NCBI GenBank assembly: GCA_023423995.1
Contig: JAFAEL010000130.1
Coordinates: forward strand, 1 to 6,599
Length of the DNA stretch: 6,599 nucleotides
Source: Pseudomonadota bacterium
Lineage (GTDB): Bacteria; Pseudomonadota; Alphaproteobacteria; Rhizobiales; Beijerinckiaceae
Reading direction: 5' to 3'
This document shows positions 5,312 through 6,599 of the stretch, in pieces. The stretch's first letter is position 1, and every line of letters starts with the position of its first letter. The notes beneath the pieces are model-generated. The model made no database searches. It had not been told where the DNA came from and saw nothing but the letters and a program-made list of their open reading frames with translations. Made by a program: the position numbers and the translations under genes.

Positions 5312-5390
5312 GCGGGACGCCGGGTGACCGGCTTCCTTATCCCACACGCCGGTCGTCCGGCGTCCCGCTCCCTCGGGTCGAGCCCGAGGG
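5312..5390. repeat. Large near-perfect stem-loop followed by a second hairpin
   Basis: The left arm 5312-5332 and right arm 5348-5368 are inverted repeats of 21 bases matching at 19 positions, with a 15-base loop (TTCCTTATCCCACAC). Immediately after comes a perfect 8-bp hairpin, CCCTCGGG (5370-5377), loop TCGAG, CCCGAGGG (5383-5390). No T-run follows on the plus strand. The mosaic is of the kind of dispersed repeat seen in Hyphomicrobiales. It could terminate or shape transcripts from 5137 or from the convergent VOC gene. The rest of 5166-5475 shows no gene; a perfect 12-base palindrome TGCCTCGAGGCA lies near 5438-5450. Confidence 0.65.
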
Positions 5391-5475
5391 TCACCCGCCG
5401 AAACTCGGAGCCAAAAGCTCGCGAGAACGAAGACTCATGCCTCGAGGCACTCCACGTGCCCGTGCGGCGCCCGCT

Positions 5476-5859
5476 TCAGGCGGCGGGGCGGTGGAGGGCG
5501 CAGAGCTTGTTGCCGTCCGGGTCGCGCAGATAGGCGAGGTAGAGCGTCCCGAAATGCTGGTGGCGCAGGCCCGGCGGGTCCTCGATGGAGGTGCCGCCGG
5601 CTGCGGCGCCGGCATCGTGCCAGGCCTTGGCCTGCTCCGGGCTGTCCATGGTGAAACCGATCGTGCCGCCATTGGCGTGATGGGCCGGCTCGCCGTCGAT
5701 GGGCTTCGACACCATGAACAGGCCGCCCTTGTGCAGGTAGAGCAGCCGGCCCTTCTCGTCGATGCGGCCGGGCTTGCCGCCGATCGCCGCGAACAGCGCG
5801 TCGTAGAAGCGCTTCGAGCGCTCGATGTCGTTCGACCCGACCATGACGTGGCTGAACAT
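5476..5859 (-). CDS. VOC (glyoxalase/bleomycin-resistance fold) family protein
   Basis: This 127-residue protein has the two beta-alpha-beta-beta-beta modules of the vicinal oxygen chelate fold. Module 1 is MFSHVMVGSNDIERSKRFYD (1-20) through LLYLHKGGLFMVSKP (39-53). Module 2 starts at NGGTIGFTM (63-71) and ends YLRDPDGNKLCALH (110-123), the characteristic last strand. His4 is in the usual first metal-ligand position, but the counterpart in module 2 is Thr66, so not all glyoxalase ligands are kept and the substrate is unknown. Members include dioxygenases, lyases, isomerases and binding proteins for small molecules or antibiotics. It has no signal peptide and is probably a cytoplasmic dimer. 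The start is ATG at 5859 behind GGGAGGA about ten bases upstream. An 8-bp GC hairpin (5888-5895 with 5902-5909) lies in its leader. The gene stands alone, between two paralogous membrane-protein genes on the other strand. A long plus-strand frame over this gene is a shadow. Confidence 0.9.
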   Translation of the reverse strand: MFSHVMVGSNDIERSKRFYDALFAAIGGKPGRIDEKGRLLYLHKGGLFMVSKPIDGEPAHHANGGTIGFTMDSPEQAKAWHDAGAAAGGTSIEDPPGLRHQHFGTLYLAYLRDPDGNKLCALHRPAA

Positions 5860-6006
5860 CGTGTCTCTTTCCTCCCAAGGCCGGCGCGGCGGGGCGAGCC
5901 GGCCCCGCCTCGTGCCGCGAAGCGCCCCGCGCCGCAAGCGTCCGGTGTTCCAGCGCACAGCCGGCCGGCCCCCGCCTGCAACATTCCTCGCGTGGGGGTG
6001 AGCCGA

Positions 6007-6519
6007 ATGGTCGACACGAAGGACAGCGAGCCGAGCCTGGGCGCCGTGCTCTGGTTCGGCGGGCTCGCGCTGGCGGGGCTCGTCATCGCCGTCATGGCGT
6101 TCCGGGCGCTGCCGGTCGCGCGCGAGGCGCTCGCCGTCGCCGAGGCGGTCGCGCCCGTCTATGCGGCGGACGAGCTGGTGCGGGAGGGCGGCGGCAAATG
6201 GGGCACCACGACCCGCCGTCGGCAGGACATCGCGGTGGCGGGCAGCGGGCGCGGCGGCTACCTGATCGTCTCCCCGCCCCGGAGCCTCCGGGTGCCGGAT
6301 ATCGACCGGCTCCCGCAAGGCATCCCGCTGCGCTTCCTGATCGATCCGGAACGCCGGCTCATCTACGAGGCGCGGCTCGGCGAGCGCGTGCTCCTCGCCT
6401 ATGCGAAGAGCGCGGAGGCCCTGCGCAACCCGGCCCTTGCCGTGCTGGCCGGAAGCCTCGCGGTGGCGGCGGCCGGCGGGTTCGGCCTCTGGCGGCGTCG
6501 GGCCGCCTTCGCGGGCTGA
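6007..6519 (+). CDS. Small protein with two membrane segments (paralogue of 4518-5024)
   Basis: This 170-residue protein aligns over its whole length with the product of 4518-5024: EPSL..AVLWFGGLALAGLV (8-26), ALAVAEAVAPVYA..ELV (41-58), RRRQDIAVAGSGRG (70-83), RVPDIDRL (95-102) and LIDPERRLIYEARLGERVLL (111-130). Hydrophobic stretches at about 11-34 and 143-161 suggest two membrane segments with a periplasmic middle domain; the C-terminal WRRR favours a cytoplasmic end. No family name is recognised. ATG at 6007 is chosen because it matches the length of the paralogue and follows GGGGGTGAG; GTG at 5998 is in frame and cannot be excluded. The DNA shares a 42-base identical block with its paralogue (6355-6396 and 4860-4901). 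Unlike its paralogue it has no needle-protein gene in front and is divergent from the VOC gene across 147 GC-rich bases. Confidence 0.72.
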   Translation: MVDTKDSEPSLGAVLWFGGLALAGLVIAVMAFRALPVAREALAVAEAVAPVYAADELVREGGGKWGTTTRRRQDIAVAGSGRGGYLIVSPPRSLRVPDIDRLPQGIPLRFLIDPERRLIYEARLGERVLLAYAKSAEALRNPALAVLAGSLAVAAAGGFGLWRRRAAFAG

Positions 6520-6599
6520 GGCGGGCCGCTTCGCATTGACATTGGCGGGCCGCACCCCTAATGACGCCGGGTTCACGCGTGGGCCACCCTGCCCGCGCG

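Noticed and set aside
5284..6519. A 411-codon plus-strand frame.
   Set aside because: Its first two thirds run antisense through the VOC gene and repeats. Only the part from 6007 matches the paralogue at 4518-5024, so the gene starts at 6007.
6536..6563. Possible promoter with a perfect TTGACA near the right edge.
   Set aside because: No convincing -10 box lies at a normal distance (CCTAAT at 15 bases, TAATGA at 17), and no gene is visible before the window ends.

Overview
The window is GC-rich chromosomal DNA from what is most likely an alphaproteobacterium of the order Hyphomicrobiales (Methylobacterium/Bradyrhizobium-like). That placement is an inference from the very high GC of the native genes, the family of GC-rich palindromic intergenic repeats, and the mix of native genes. 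The genus cannot be fixed from sequence alone. It is an accessory, repeat-rich stretch with short genes, several gene remnants and one clearly foreign gene.

Layout. The left edge (1-188) is the C-terminal end of thiC (thiamine pyrimidine synthesis). About 770 bases without a gene follow, filled by two copies of a composite repeat: a paired inverted element, then a second structured repeat. Next, on the minus strand, is a 550-codon gene of visibly lower GC (964-2616). I recognise it as the sporadically distributed TIGR04141/DUF6119 family. It has no known function and is a candidate defence or mobile-island gene. Just upstream of it lies a short remnant of a DUF2277 gene, cut off by a roughly 120-bp repeat element with imperfect inverted ends.

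The middle holds a VapB-type antitoxin (2994-3224), started at TTG behind a strong ribosome binding site. It is followed at once by a 16-codon ORF that looks like the first codons of vapC. The rest of the toxin is absent, and another paired inverted repeat sits there instead. An intact DUF2277 gene follows on the minus strand (3482-3757). Divergent from it is a two-gene plus-strand unit: a small phage-spike/VgrG-needle-like protein made of 17 eight-residue repeats (3947-4492), and a small protein with two predicted membrane segments (4518-5024).

The right part has about 450 bases without a protein gene. They carry a near-consensus sigma-70 promoter (5137-5165) with no ORF behind it and a very strong stem-loop. 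Then come a VOC/glyoxalase-fold gene on the minus strand (5476-5859) and, divergent from it, a paralogue of the two-membrane-segment protein (6007-6519).

Together: apart from the needle/membrane-protein pair and the antitoxin with its toxin remnant, the genes do not form an evident pathway. The main themes are repeat-mediated gene loss (vapC and a DUF2277 copy), one horizontally acquired candidate defence gene, and repeats whose stems co-vary between copies.
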